DNA of 64,000 nucleotides from JAAYTD01 sp964472015 (GTDB lineage: Bacteria; Bacteroidota; Ignavibacteria; Kapaibacteriales; UBA2268). This document shows positions 56,118 to 64,000 of this stretch, one piece after another. The stretch is from assembly GCA_964472015.1 (NCBI GenBank), contig CAYYIP010000001.1, positions 124,001-188,000 of the forward strand, written 5' to 3'. Every line of letters starts with the position of its first letter. Position 1 is the stretch's first letter. Below the pieces are notes generated by a model, which saw nothing but the letters and a program-made list of their open reading frames with translations, was not told the origin of the DNA and made no database searches. The position numbers were made by a program, and so were the translations under genes.

Positions 56118-57662
56118 CTAATGTCTAAAATGCCTCATTCCAGTAAATACCATTGCAATATTGTTTTCATTTGCTACATCAATAACTTCTTTATCACGAA
56201 TTGATCCTCCCGGTTGAATAACTGCTTTGGCTCCTGCTTTAACCGCTTCCATTAGAGCATCTGCAAAAGGGAAAAAAGCATCAGAAGCTAATACAGAATT
56301 ATTTAAATCTAGTTTTTCAATTACAGATTTTTCAACAGCAATACGAGAAGAATCAACTCTTGACATTTGACCTGCACCAATACCTAAAGTTCTATCTTTC
56401 TTAGCATAAACAATAGCATTTGATTTTACATGCTTAGCAACTTTCCACGCAAAAATTAGTGCTTCCATTTCTTCATTTGATGGCGCACGCTCTGTAACAA
56501 CTTTTAGTTCATCTTTATAGAGCAAAGTATCTGCTTTTTGATATAACATTCCATCAGGAATAGATTTAAATGTATAATCTATTGATTTTTTAATATTTTC
56601 AAAATTAGCAACTATTAAACGTCTATCTTTTTTCTTTGTTAAAATTTCTAATGCTTCTGAAGTAAAATTACTAGCTATAATAACTTCTAAAAACAAAGAA
56701 TTTACTTCTGTAGCAAACTCTTTATCAATCACACCGTTAACAGCAACAATACCACCAAAAGGTGATACAGTATCAGTTGCAAACGCTAATTTATATGCAT
56801 CAACAAAATTATCAGCTGAAGCAACACCACAAGGATTAGAATGTTTTACAATAGCAACAGTTGGTTTTTCAAATTCTAATATTAATTCAGTAACAGCACT
56901 TATATCCACTACATTATTATATGATAACTCTTTACCATGTAATTTTATAAATTGCTTAGAAAAATTACCATAAATTGCAGCAGGTTGATGAGCATTTTCT
57001 CCATATCTACAATCTTGAACTTTTTTATAAGACATTGTGATTGTTTCTGGAAATTCAATATTATTTATTTTATTAAAATATTTTGCTATTAAAGCATCAT
57101 AAGCAGCAGTATAATTAAATACTTCACCAGCTAACTTAACTCTAAATGTCTCAGGAATTGTACAATTTTTATTAATATAATTAATAACAGATTGATAATG
57201 ATTAGGATTTACTACTACTGCAGTCCATTTATAATTTTTAGCTGCCGAACGTAACATAGTAGGTCCACCTATATCAATATTTTCTATTAACTCTTCATGT
57301 AAAACATCAACTTTTTCTAAAGTCTTTTCAAATGGATATAAATTAACAACTACTAAATCAATAGAATTAATATTAAGTTCTTCTATCTGTTTTATATGAG
57401 CATTATTTCCTAAATCAGCTAATAAACCAGCATGAATCATAGGATGTAAAGTTTTTACTCTTCCATTTAATATTTCGGGAAAGTTTGTTAATTCAGTTAC
57501 ACTTTTAGCAGGTATATTATTTTCTTTCAATAATTTTTCAGTACCACCTGTAGAATAAATAATAATACCTAAATTATTTAATTGTCTAGCAAATTCAACT
57601 ATTCCTGTTTTATCAGAAACAGATATTAATGCAGTTTTTATTTTATATTCGTCTGCAATCAT
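56118..57662 (-). CDS. purH: Bifunctional AICAR transformylase / IMP cyclohydrolase
   Basis: A 514-residue enzyme catalysing the last two steps of IMP synthesis. The N-terminal MGS-like cyclohydrolase begins 'KTALISVSDKTGIVEFARQL' with 'YSTGGTEKLL' and 'HPMIHAGLL'. The C-terminal transformylase contains 'CRYGENAHQPAAIYG', 'VKHSNPCGVA' (catalytic Lys-His) and 'QPGGSIRDKEVI'. The length is standard. It is the last gene of the run hldE2-tpx-enoyl reductase-ymdB-purH and ends at a strong terminator. Confidence 0.98.
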   Translation of the reverse strand: MIADEYKIKTALISVSDKTGIVEFARQLNNLGIIIYSTGGTEKLLKENNIPAKSVTELTNFPEILNGRVKTLHPMIHAGLLADLGNNAHIKQIEELNINSIDLVVVNLYPFEKTLEKVDVLHEELIENIDIGGPTMLRSAAKNYKWTAVVVNPNHYQSVINYINKNCTIPETFRVKLAGEVFNYTAAYDALIAKYFNKINNIEFPETITMSYKKVQDCRYGENAHQPAAIYGNFSKQFIKLHGKELSYNNVVDISAVTELILEFEKPTVAIVKHSNPCGVASADNFVDAYKLAFATDTVSPFGGIVAVNGVIDKEFATEVNSLFLEVIIASNFTSEALEILTKKKDRRLIVANFENIKKSIDYTFKSIPDGMLYQKADTLLYKDELKVVTERAPSNEEMEALIFAWKVAKHVKSNAIVYAKKDRTLGIGAGQMSRVDSSRIAVEKSVIEKLDLNNSVLASDAFFPFADALMEAVKAGAKAVIQPGGSIRDKEVIDVANENNIAMVFTGMRHFRH

Positions 57663-57715
57663 TATAACAATCCATTAAATTTTTATTTTTTTTACTATTT
57701 ACTAATTATTATTTT

Positions 57716-58531
57716 TTAGTTATCAATTACATTTTTACAGAATTCTGGATATATAAATCTTTCTATACTCAATGCCTGCCCACTTACAACATCAATATCA
57801 ATACTAACTCCACATATATGAATATCTTCAGTTGCAGGAATAAATCTATAAGCTGTTTGATTAATATATCTATTCAAAGCAACTTTTTTATCCATTCCCA
57901 GAACTGAATCATAAGGTCCTGACATACCACTATCTGTAATATATGCTGTTCCCTTTGGTAAAATTTGTTCATCTGCTGTTTGAATATGCGTATGTGTACC
58001 TATTATTGCACTTACACTTCCATCTAAATGCCATCCCATAGAAACTTTTTCACTTGTAGCTTCTGCATGAAAATCTACTATTATAATATTCGTATCACTC
58101 TTACTATGTATATTTTCAATAGTATTATTCACAGTGCGGAAAGGACAATCTATTGTTTGCATATACATTCTACCTTGTATTTGTAAAACAGCAATATCAA
58201 TATCGAATATCTTATGTTTAACAATAGCAAATCCTCTCCCAAGATTCCCTGGCGGATAGTTCATTGGTCTAATAATTCTTTTATCTTCTTTTAATAATGG
58301 TTTAGAAGCCCAATTATCCCAAATATGGTTCCCCGTTGTAATAACGTCAACTCCTATATCAAATAATTTATTAGCTTCTATTTCCGTAATACCTTTACCA
58401 TTACAAACATTTTCACCATTAACAACTATAAAATTAGAAGAATAATGCTTTTTTATGTTTTCTAAATTTTTACAAACAAACTCTAAACCTGGGAACCCAA
58501 CAATATCTCCAATAAACAATAACTTAACCAT
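57716..58531 (-). CDS. ymdB: YmdB-type metallophosphoesterase (TIGR00282)
   Basis: A 271-residue calcineurin-like phosphoesterase. Metal-site motifs: 'FIGDIVG' (Asp8), 'VVNGENVCNGKGIT', 'ITTGNHIWDN', 'IIVDFHAEATSEK' and 'IIGTHTHIQTADEQIL'. In Bacillus YmdB hydrolyses 2',3'-cyclic nucleotides and affects biofilm formation; a similar activity is likely here. It is 5 bases downstream of the enoyl reductase gene and 53 bases before purH. Confidence 0.93.
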   Translation of the reverse strand: MVKLLFIGDIVGFPGLEFVCKNLENIKKHYSSNFIVVNGENVCNGKGITEIEANKLFDIGVDVITTGNHIWDNWASKPLLKEDKRIIRPMNYPPGNLGRGFAIVKHKIFDIDIAVLQIQGRMYMQTIDCPFRTVNNTIENIHSKSDTNIIIVDFHAEATSEKVSMGWHLDGSVSAIIGTHTHIQTADEQILPKGTAYITDSGMSGPYDSVLGMDKKVALNRYINQTAYRFIPATEDIHICGVSIDIDVVSGQALSIERFIYPEFCKNVIDN

Positions 58532-58536
58532 TAAGA

Positions 58537-59334
58537 CTATTCTGCAAAATTGACAATATTTTCACCACCATCTACTGCAATCGTCTGACCATTTATAAAA
58601 TAATAGTCTTTGTTAGAAAGCATTAGTATAGCACTAGCTACTAGTTCTGGAGTGGTATTATGTTTAAAAGGATTATAATCTTTAGTACGTTTAAACATAC
58701 TTTCAAAACCAGGTATTTTACGTGCAGCTGGAGTATCTGTTACACCTGCCAATATAGCATTAGATGAAACTTTATAGGGACCAAGTTCAATAGCTAATTG
58801 TCTAATATAAGTCTCTAAAGCTGCTTTAGCCGCTGATACTGCACCATAACCTGTAGTTACACGTGTAGAACCAATACTTGTCATAGCAAATATCTTTGCA
58901 TTTTCTGCAAACAAATTATTTTTTAAACAATCTTGTGCCCAATATACAAGTGAATTAGCCATAACATCCAAAGTCATCTCTAGTTGTTTCTGTGTAATCA
59001 TTTCATTTGCATCTTTACTAAAAAAAGGTTTGAGAGATCCAAATGCCATTGAATGAAGCATCATTCTTAAAGAATTAGATTTTTCTTTCTCTTTTATATA
59101 TTTGATAATCTCTGCACGACATTCAGGTGAAGCAGCATTTTGATTAAAAAATGTTGCATTAATACCTAAGTTTTCTAATTCTAAACGAAACTCTTCTATA
59201 TCTTGTTTTGCCTTTCCTATATCAAGATGTACACCATAAATATCATACCCTTCTCTTGCAAAAATATTTGCAACTGCTTTACCAAAGCCACTTGAAACAC
59301 CTAAAATTAATACATATTCATTTTTTCTTTTCAT
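58537..59334 (-). CDS. Enoyl-ACP reductase-like short-chain dehydrogenase (FabL/FabI type)
   Basis: A 265-residue SDR enzyme. The nucleotide-binding motif G12-x3-G16-F-G18 is at the N-terminus. The catalytic spacing is Tyr163-x6-Lys170 in 'GYGAVSAAKAALE', which is the enoyl-ACP reductase pattern rather than the Tyr-x3-Lys of ordinary SDRs. 'LHSMAFGSLKPF' and 'INGQTIAVDGGENI' also fit FabI/FabL. It would carry out the last reduction of the fatty-acid elongation cycle. Which cofactor (NADH or NADPH) is used is not clear. It ends 5 bases before ymdB. Confidence 0.82.
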   Translation of the reverse strand: MKRKNEYVLILGVSSGFGKAVANIFAREGYDIYGVHLDIGKAKQDIEEFRLELENLGINATFFNQNAASPECRAEIIKYIKEKEKSNSLRMMLHSMAFGSLKPFFSKDANEMITQKQLEMTLDVMANSLVYWAQDCLKNNLFAENAKIFAMTSIGSTRVTTGYGAVSAAKAALETYIRQLAIELGPYKVSSNAILAGVTDTPAARKIPGFESMFKRTKDYNPFKHNTTPELVASAILMLSNKDYYFINGQTIAVDGGENIVNFAE

Positions 59335-59369
59335 TTTATTAAGACCTCTTTTTTTACAATATTATAAAT

Positions 59370-59882
59370 TTATTTAATTAATTTTTTTACTTCTTTTATT
59401 ACTTCACTGTAATTAGGTTCATTTGTAACTTCTTTTACATATTCAACATATCTTATTATATTATTTTCATCAACAATAACAACACCACGTGAAAGTAATC
59501 TTAATTCTTTTATTAAAAAACCATATTTTAGTCCAAATTCTGTATGTCTATGATCTGATAAAGCAACAACATGATTTAATCCTTCTGCCGCACAGAACCT
59601 ACCCAATGCAAAAGGTAGATCATTAGAAATTGCTATAACTACAACATTAGGTGCTATATTTCCTAACTCTTTATTAAAAGTCCTAACTTGTGTAGCACAT
59701 ACTGGCGTATCAATAGACGGAAAAACTGTAATAATTTTAATTTTATTATCAAAAGAATGCAAATTTACCTGAGTTAAATCCTGTTTTATAGCAACAAAAT
59801 CAGGTGCCTCTGCTCCAATTTTTGCTTCTGTCCCAATTAAAGTAATAGGAAGATTCTTAAATGTAATGTTTGAATTTAACAT
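59370..59882 (-). CDS. tpx: Thiol peroxidase
   Basis: A 170-residue atypical 2-Cys peroxiredoxin. The peroxidatic Cys62 lies in 'FPSIDTPVCATQVRTFN' and the resolving Cys97 in 'ALGRFCAAEGL', as in Tpx. It reduces hydroperoxides using thioredoxin. It sits between hldE2 (86 bases upstream) and the enoyl reductase gene (35 bases downstream). Confidence 0.97.
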   Translation of the reverse strand: MLNSNITFKNLPITLIGTEAKIGAEAPDFVAIKQDLTQVNLHSFDNKIKIITVFPSIDTPVCATQVRTFNKELGNIAPNVVVIAISNDLPFALGRFCAAEGLNHVVALSDHRHTEFGLKYGFLIKELRLLSRGVVIVDENNIIRYVEYVKEVTNEPNYSEVIKEVKKLIK

Positions 59883-59968
59883 ATAATTTCCTTATTTAAA
59901 AAGTTTATCAAATTTACAATATCAAAATATTAAGTACTCAATAAATAAAAAAAAGTTACAAAATAATT

Positions 59969-60430
59969 TTAATCTAAGAGCTTAGCTATAATTTTAGATG
60001 TAGACTTCCCTTCAACAAATGGCAAAATAATTACTTCCCCACCATTATCCATAACAACATCGGCGCCTACAACATCTTTTATAGAATAGTCACCTCCTTT
60101 TACTAAAATATTCGGTAGAATATTTTTGATTAAATTTAATGGAGTATCTTCTTTGAAAATAACGACATAATCAACAGGCTTTAAACTACATAAAACATTT
60201 GCTCTATCAATTTCTATATTTATAGGGCGGCCTTCACCTTTCAATCGTTTTACAGAATCATCAGAATTTAACCCAACAATTAATACATCTCCTAACTTTT
60301 TAGCTTCATTCAAATAAAAACAATGTCCTGAATGAATTATGTCAAAACATCCATTTGTAAAAACAATAGTTTTATTATTTTTTTTTGCTTCACTTGCAAT
60401 ATTCTTTATAAGTTCTAAACTACAAATCAT
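59969..60430 (-). CDS. rfaE2: D-glycero-beta-D-manno-heptose 1-phosphate adenylyltransferase
   Basis: A 153-residue nucleotidyltransferase corresponding to the C-terminal half of HldE. The HxGH motif (H33-S-G-H36) in 'GCFDIIHSGH', 'VGLNSDDSVKRLKGEGRPI', and 'VEGKSTSKII' form the ATP-binding and catalytic sites. It makes ADP-heptose for lipopolysaccharide core or heptose signalling. The kinase half is not adjacent, so it is encoded separately. It begins a minus-strand run that ends with purH. Confidence 0.95.
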   Translation of the reverse strand: MICSLELIKNIASEAKKNNKTIVFTNGCFDIIHSGHCFYLNEAKKLGDVLIVGLNSDDSVKRLKGEGRPINIEIDRANVLCSLKPVDYVVIFKEDTPLNLIKNILPNILVKGGDYSIKDVVGADVVMDNGGEVIILPFVEGKSTSKIIAKLLD

Positions 60431-60590
60431 ATAAAATATTTAAATATTTAGTATAAATTCATTTTTAAACAAAAATAAACAAAAATAACTAAAAAAATAA
60501 ATTTTTTATTTCTTAACACTATCTAAACACTTTATATTTATTTTTGTAATTTGTAAAATATAATATCCAAAAATAATAATTAAAAAATTT

Positions 60591-62858
60591 ATGGAACTTT
60601 CTTTATTAATAGTAATTTTATTATTAATTCTTGCTATTATAGGTTTAGTTGTTGGAGTTGCAAATGATGCTGTTAATTTTTTAAATGCAGCGTTAGGTTC
60701 GCATGCTGCAAAATATAAAGTAATATTAACTTTTGCAGTATTAGGTTTAATAGTTGGAGTTACATTTTCAAGTGGAATGATGAACATAGCTAAAAGTGGT
60801 ATATTCCATCCAGAATATTTTAACATTACAGATTTAATGTTTATTTTTATATCAGTTATGTTTACGAGTGTATTAATATTGGATTTATTTAATACATTTG
60901 GGCTACCAACTTCAACAACAATTACATTAGTTGCCGGATTATTTGGCGCTGCATTAAGCATATCATTTTTCAAATTAACTAATACTAATCCGGAACAAAT
61001 TTACCAAATAGTTGATTATTTAAATGTAGCTAATTTATTAAAGATATTTACAGGGATTGTACTTTCAATAGGAATAGCATTTATTTGTGGTTTTATCACC
61101 CAATTCTTTGCAAGATTAATTTTTACATTTGACTATAAAAAACGTTTAAAACGTTATGGTGGAATATGGATAGGATTTGCTATAACAACTTTAATGTACT
61201 TTATATTTTTAAAAGGTATTCGATATGTATCTTTTATATCACAAGAAACAATAAATATCATATTAACAAATCAAACTAATATATTTATAATAACTTTTAT
61301 TGCAAGTACATTATTAGGACAACTTTTATTATTATTTACCAAATTAAATATTTTAAAATTTATAGTATTATTAGGAATATTTTCGTTAGCATTATCTTTT
61401 GCAGCAAATGACTTAGTAAATTTTATAGGGGCACCTTTAGCAGGACTTACAGCATATCAAATAGCACTCACTTTACCAGAACCTCTTACAACAACATTAG
61501 GAGCATTAGCAACAACTAAAGTACAAGCAGAAACTTGGATGTTATTGCTGGCAGGTATTATTATGTCTTTAACATTAATATTTTCTAAAAAAGCACGAAA
61601 TGTAACTGAAACAGAGGTCTCATTAGGAAGACAAGAAGATATAACAGGGTTTGAAAGATTTGAATCCAATGCGGTAGCACGTAGTATTGTTCGTATGAAT
61701 ATAACTATATTTGATTCTATATCAAATATAATTCCTCGTATAATTAAAGTAAAAGTAAATAAACGTTTTAATATTGCTAAATATAAACCAGTACCAAATG
61801 AAAAAGGTGAATATCCATCATTTGATTTACTAAGAGCAAGTGTTATATTGACTGTATCTTCTGCTTTAATTTCATTTGGAACTTCATTAAAATTACCACT
61901 TTCTACAACATATATAACTTTTATTGTTGCAATGGCAACTGCTTTTGCAGATAGATCTTGGGGGCGTGATAGTGCCGTTTATAGAGTCTCTGGAGTTGTA
62001 ACTGTAATTGGGGGATGGTTTTTTACTGCTTTCGTTTCTGTTGCATTAGCATTTATAATCGCTTCATTTATCTATTTTACAAATTATATAGGCATTATAA
62101 TTATATCAGTATTAATAGTATTTTCATTTATAAAAACGTCTAAATTACACAAAGAAAAAGCAGAGAAAGAAAAAAACAAAAAAGGAAGATTAAAAACTGC
62201 AACAAATGAACTTGAACTAGCAAATAATATACAACAAAACATAAGTGAATTTATAAATGATACTTCAACTATTTTAATTTCAGCAAGTGAAGCTCTTATA
62301 AAAGGAGATTTAAAAGAATTAAAAGCACAACATAAAATTTCAAAATCTATAGCATTAAAAACTAACCCCATAATTAATGAACTTCTAAAAACATTATCTT
62401 ATACAAGTGATGAAAATATTGAAAAAAGAGAACTATTACCAAGAACAATAACTTCTTTTGTTTCCATCGCTGATAATCTATTAGAAATAACAAAATCAAT
62501 GCAATCTTATATTGATAATAATCACTATTTGTTACTTGATATACAAATAGAAGAATTACAAATATGTTGTGAATTATTAGAAAATTTTAAAGATAAAATA
62601 ATTATTTTTACTACTCAAAACAATTTAGCTTTATTAGAAAAGATAAATATTAATATAGATGAATTAAAGTCTGCTGTTAAGAAAAATAATAAAAATCAAT
62701 TAAAACGTATCAAGAAGAATCCATCTGCTATGAAACGTTCTATGTTATTTATAACAATAATGCAAAAATTTGATAATTATATAGATGATTTAAAAATAAT
62801 TCTTGAAGCTATAAAAGAAGCTATTGAAACAGAGCAAACTTATAATTTAAATAATTAA
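60591..62858 (+). CDS. PiT-family inorganic phosphate transporter with C-terminal PhoU-like domain
   Basis: A 755-residue protein. Residues 1-530 contain about twelve membrane helices with the two PiT signatures: 'GVANDAVNFLNAALGS' (about 22-37) and 'FAANDLVNFIGAPLAG' (about 265-280). Residues about 560-755 are a soluble helical PhoU-like domain ('LELANNIQQNISEFINDTS'). It imports phosphate with protons or sodium; the PhoU part may sense or gate transport. This fusion is well known in Bacteroidota and relatives. It is transcribed alone toward the terminator at 62887. Confidence 0.92.
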   Translation: MELSLLIVILLLILAIIGLVVGVANDAVNFLNAALGSHAAKYKVILTFAVLGLIVGVTFSSGMMNIAKSGIFHPEYFNITDLMFIFISVMFTSVLILDLFNTFGLPTSTTITLVAGLFGAALSISFFKLTNTNPEQIYQIVDYLNVANLLKIFTGIVLSIGIAFICGFITQFFARLIFTFDYKKRLKRYGGIWIGFAITTLMYFIFLKGIRYVSFISQETINIILTNQTNIFIITFIASTLLGQLLLLFTKLNILKFIVLLGIFSLALSFAANDLVNFIGAPLAGLTAYQIALTLPEPLTTTLGALATTKVQAETWMLLLAGIIMSLTLIFSKKARNVTETEVSLGRQEDITGFERFESNAVARSIVRMNITIFDSISNIIPRIIKVKVNKRFNIAKYKPVPNEKGEYPSFDLLRASVILTVSSALISFGTSLKLPLSTTYITFIVAMATAFADRSWGRDSAVYRVSGVVTVIGGWFFTAFVSVALAFIIASFIYFTNYIGIIIISVLIVFSFIKTSKLHKEKAEKEKNKKGRLKTATNELELANNIQQNISEFINDTSTILISASEALIKGDLKELKAQHKISKSIALKTNPIINELLKTLSYTSDENIEKRELLPRTITSFVSIADNLLEITKSMQSYIDNNHYLLLDIQIEELQICCELLENFKDKIIIFTTQNNLALLEKININIDELKSAVKKNNKNQLKRIKKNPSAMKRSMLFITIMQKFDNYIDDLKIILEAIKEAIETEQTYNLNN

Positions 62859-62886
62859 TTAGATATTTTTTATTTAGATAATATAA

Positions 62887-62922
62887 AAAAGAGCAAGTTT
62901 GTATAAATAAACTTGCTCTTTT
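62887..62922. terminator. Bidirectional terminator
   Basis: Perfect 14-base arms (AAAAGAGCAAGTTT / AAACTTGCTCTTTT) with an 8-base loop, between the convergent phosphate transporter and lysine aminotransferase genes. T-runs occur on both sides. Confidence 0.92.
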
Positions 62923-62946
62923 AATTTAAACAACTATTTTATAAAA

Positions 62947-64000
62947 TTATAAACATTTCAATACATCTCTTAAAATTATCATAGCTGTATCAATATATTC
63001 TTTTTTAACATCAAGCGCAGGTCTAAACCTTATTGAATTTTTACCACAAGGTAAAATCAATAACCCTTTTTCATGACATTTATTAATAAATTTATTTCTA
63101 ACTTCAGTATCTTTATCAATAAAATCAAAAGCACAGAATAACCCACGACCTCTAATAGCAGTAATTACATTAGGATATTCTTTCTCTAATTTAAATAAGT
63201 TATCTTTTAAATATTCACCCATAATTTTTGCATTTTCAACAAGTTTTTCTTCTTCAATAATTTCTAGATATCGAGTTGAACGTGCCATATCTACAATATT
63301 TCCACCCCAAGTAGAATTAATACGGCTTGATTTTTTAAATACATTATCAGGTACTTCATCTATACGTTCAGTAACAAGAATACCACAAACTTGCATCTTT
63401 TTTCCAAAAGATATAATATCAGGTTTTACTCCAAATTGTTGATGAGCCCAAAATGTTCCTGTAATACCTAAACCACATTGTACTTCATCAAAAATTAACA
63501 TTACTTCTTTTTCATCTGCTATTTTACGTAATTCTTGCAAAAATTCTGGTCTAAAGTGATTATCACCTCCTTCACCTTGTATAGTTTCTAGAATTATTCC
63601 AGCTATCTCATCAGGATTATTAGCAAAAGCTTCATTTATTTCTTTTAATGCTATTTTTTCTGTTTCTATAGTCTTAGCTATATTTTCTGGTGTTTCTGGA
63701 AAATTAATCTTTGGATTTATAATTCTTGGCCAATCAAATTTTGGAAACAATGCAACTTTATTAATATCTGTATTTGTAAGACTCATTGTATACCCTGTAC
63801 GACCATGAAAAGAGTCTTTAAAATGTATAATTTTTGTACCTTTTTCTCCTTTCCCAGCAGCAATATTTTTACGGACCTTCCAATCTATAGCAGCTTTTAA
63901 CGCATTTTCTACAGCCAAACCACCACCTTCTATAAAAAAAGCATATTTAAAATACGGTGGTACAGCTACTTTAAAAAATGTATTTACAAATGTTGCAAAA
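62947..64000 (-). CDS. lat: L-lysine 6-transaminase, C-terminal part (cut by window edge)
   Basis: About 350 residues of a class III PLP aminotransferase. The frame stays open to the right edge, where the protein continues with 'FKYAFFIEGGGLAVENAL', so this is not the true start. The PLP-binding Lys is in 'SFGKKMQVCGI', the sequence typical of lysine 6-transaminase (LAT) rather than ornithine or GABA transaminases. 'GIILETIQGEGGDNHF' and 'IFDEVQCGLGITG' are the usual cofactor-binding motifs. LAT transfers the epsilon-amino group of lysine to 2-oxoglutarate in lysine breakdown. About 90 residues should lie outside the window. Confidence 0.92.
   Translation of the reverse strand, partial: FATFVNTFFKVAVPPYFKYAFFIEGGGLAVENALKAAIDWKVRKNIAAGKGEKGTKIIHFKDSFHGRTGYTMSLTNTDINKVALFPKFDWPRIINPKINFPETPENIAKTIETEKIALKEINEAFANNPDEIAGIILETIQGEGGDNHFRPEFLQELRKIADEKEVMLIFDEVQCGLGITGTFWAHQQFGVKPDIISFGKKMQVCGILVTERIDEVPDNVFKKSSRINSTWGGNIVDMARSTRYLEIIEEEKLVENAKIMGEYLKDNLFKLEKEYPNVITAIRGRGLFCAFDFIDKDTEVRNKFINKCHEKGLLILPCGKNSIRFRPALDVKKEYIDTAMIILRDVLKCL

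Noticed and set aside
60506..60973. Minus-strand 155-codon frame opposite the phosphate transporter
   Set aside because: It is antisense to the conserved PiT start and signature region, with no recognisable product and unusual composition; it is a shadow frame.

Overview
This is a very AT-rich window (roughly a quarter G+C by eye), densely packed with bacterial genes, mostly on the minus strand. The gene set points to the Bacteroidota/Chlorobiota/Ignavibacteriota/Kapaibacteriota side of the FCB group. The evidence is a secreted protein with a type IX secretion (T9SS) type A C-terminal sorting tail and choice-of-anchor-D modules, WG-repeat and DUF4397 envelope proteins, a patatin-BamA fusion, a DUF3467 protein, a PiT-PhoU fusion phosphate transporter, a Bacteroidota-style second ThiE and an L-lysine 6-transaminase. 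The extreme AT bias, A/T-run-rich coding sequence and in-frame low-complexity expansions suggest a genome under strong AT drift, but the exact lineage cannot be fixed from the window. Most genes lack an obvious Shine-Dalgarno sequence; at a few ambiguous or TTG starts one is visible and decides the start. No tRNA, rRNA, CRISPR array, insertion sequence, prophage or recognisable riboswitch was seen, and no promoter could be called with confidence.

Layout: 1-2675 (minus): start of folC (cut by the window edge), a CorA Mg channel and glgA. 3052-8156 (plus): PAP2 phosphatase with a K+/H+ antiporter, a secreted unknown, then NIF3 with a coiled-coil zinc-ribbon protein. A perfect palindrome at 8192-8239 separates these from the convergent minus block 8275-15079 (patatin-BamA, glycosyltransferase, DUF454, RsbW-like kinase, orphan outer-membrane-type protein). 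15255-17241 (plus) is a compact ECF sigma / anti-sigma / Spy-like periplasmic protein operon. Two terminators separate it from guaA and an ABC-F protein.

21114-32832 (minus) is a long same-strand run read in the order thiS, thiE2, thiE, rodA, prfA, a PH-like membrane protein, a giant T9SS cargo, uvrA, prsW. 35158-42025 (minus) reads znuC-znuB-ogg-addB-like-NA37, linking metal uptake, oxidised-guanine repair, a RecB-family nuclease and a nucleoid-associated protein. 42262-49767 holds pepF, a HAD protein, DUF3467, a TPR protein and a glycoside hydrolase 2-like protein fused to a membrane domain. 49984-55590 is a tight recN-WG-panB-lipoprotein-radA cluster, and 56118-60430 reads hldE2-tpx-enoyl reductase-ymdB-purH and ends at a strong terminator. 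The window closes with a plus-strand PiT phosphate transporter converging on a partial lysine 6-transaminase.

Most of this is housekeeping: DNA repair (uvrA, radA, recN, ogg, addB-like), cell wall (rodA), translation (prfA, ABC-F), purines (guaA, purH), thiamine, pantothenate and lipid synthesis, plus a lineage-specific envelope layer. No clear-cut new defence or mobile system is present. The most unusual items are the GH2-membrane fusion, the AddB-like nuclease with tandem-repeat expansions and no visible partner, the sigma/anti-sigma/Spy operon with an extreme Asp/Tyr/Asn tract, and the reduced thiS-thiE2-thiE cluster.
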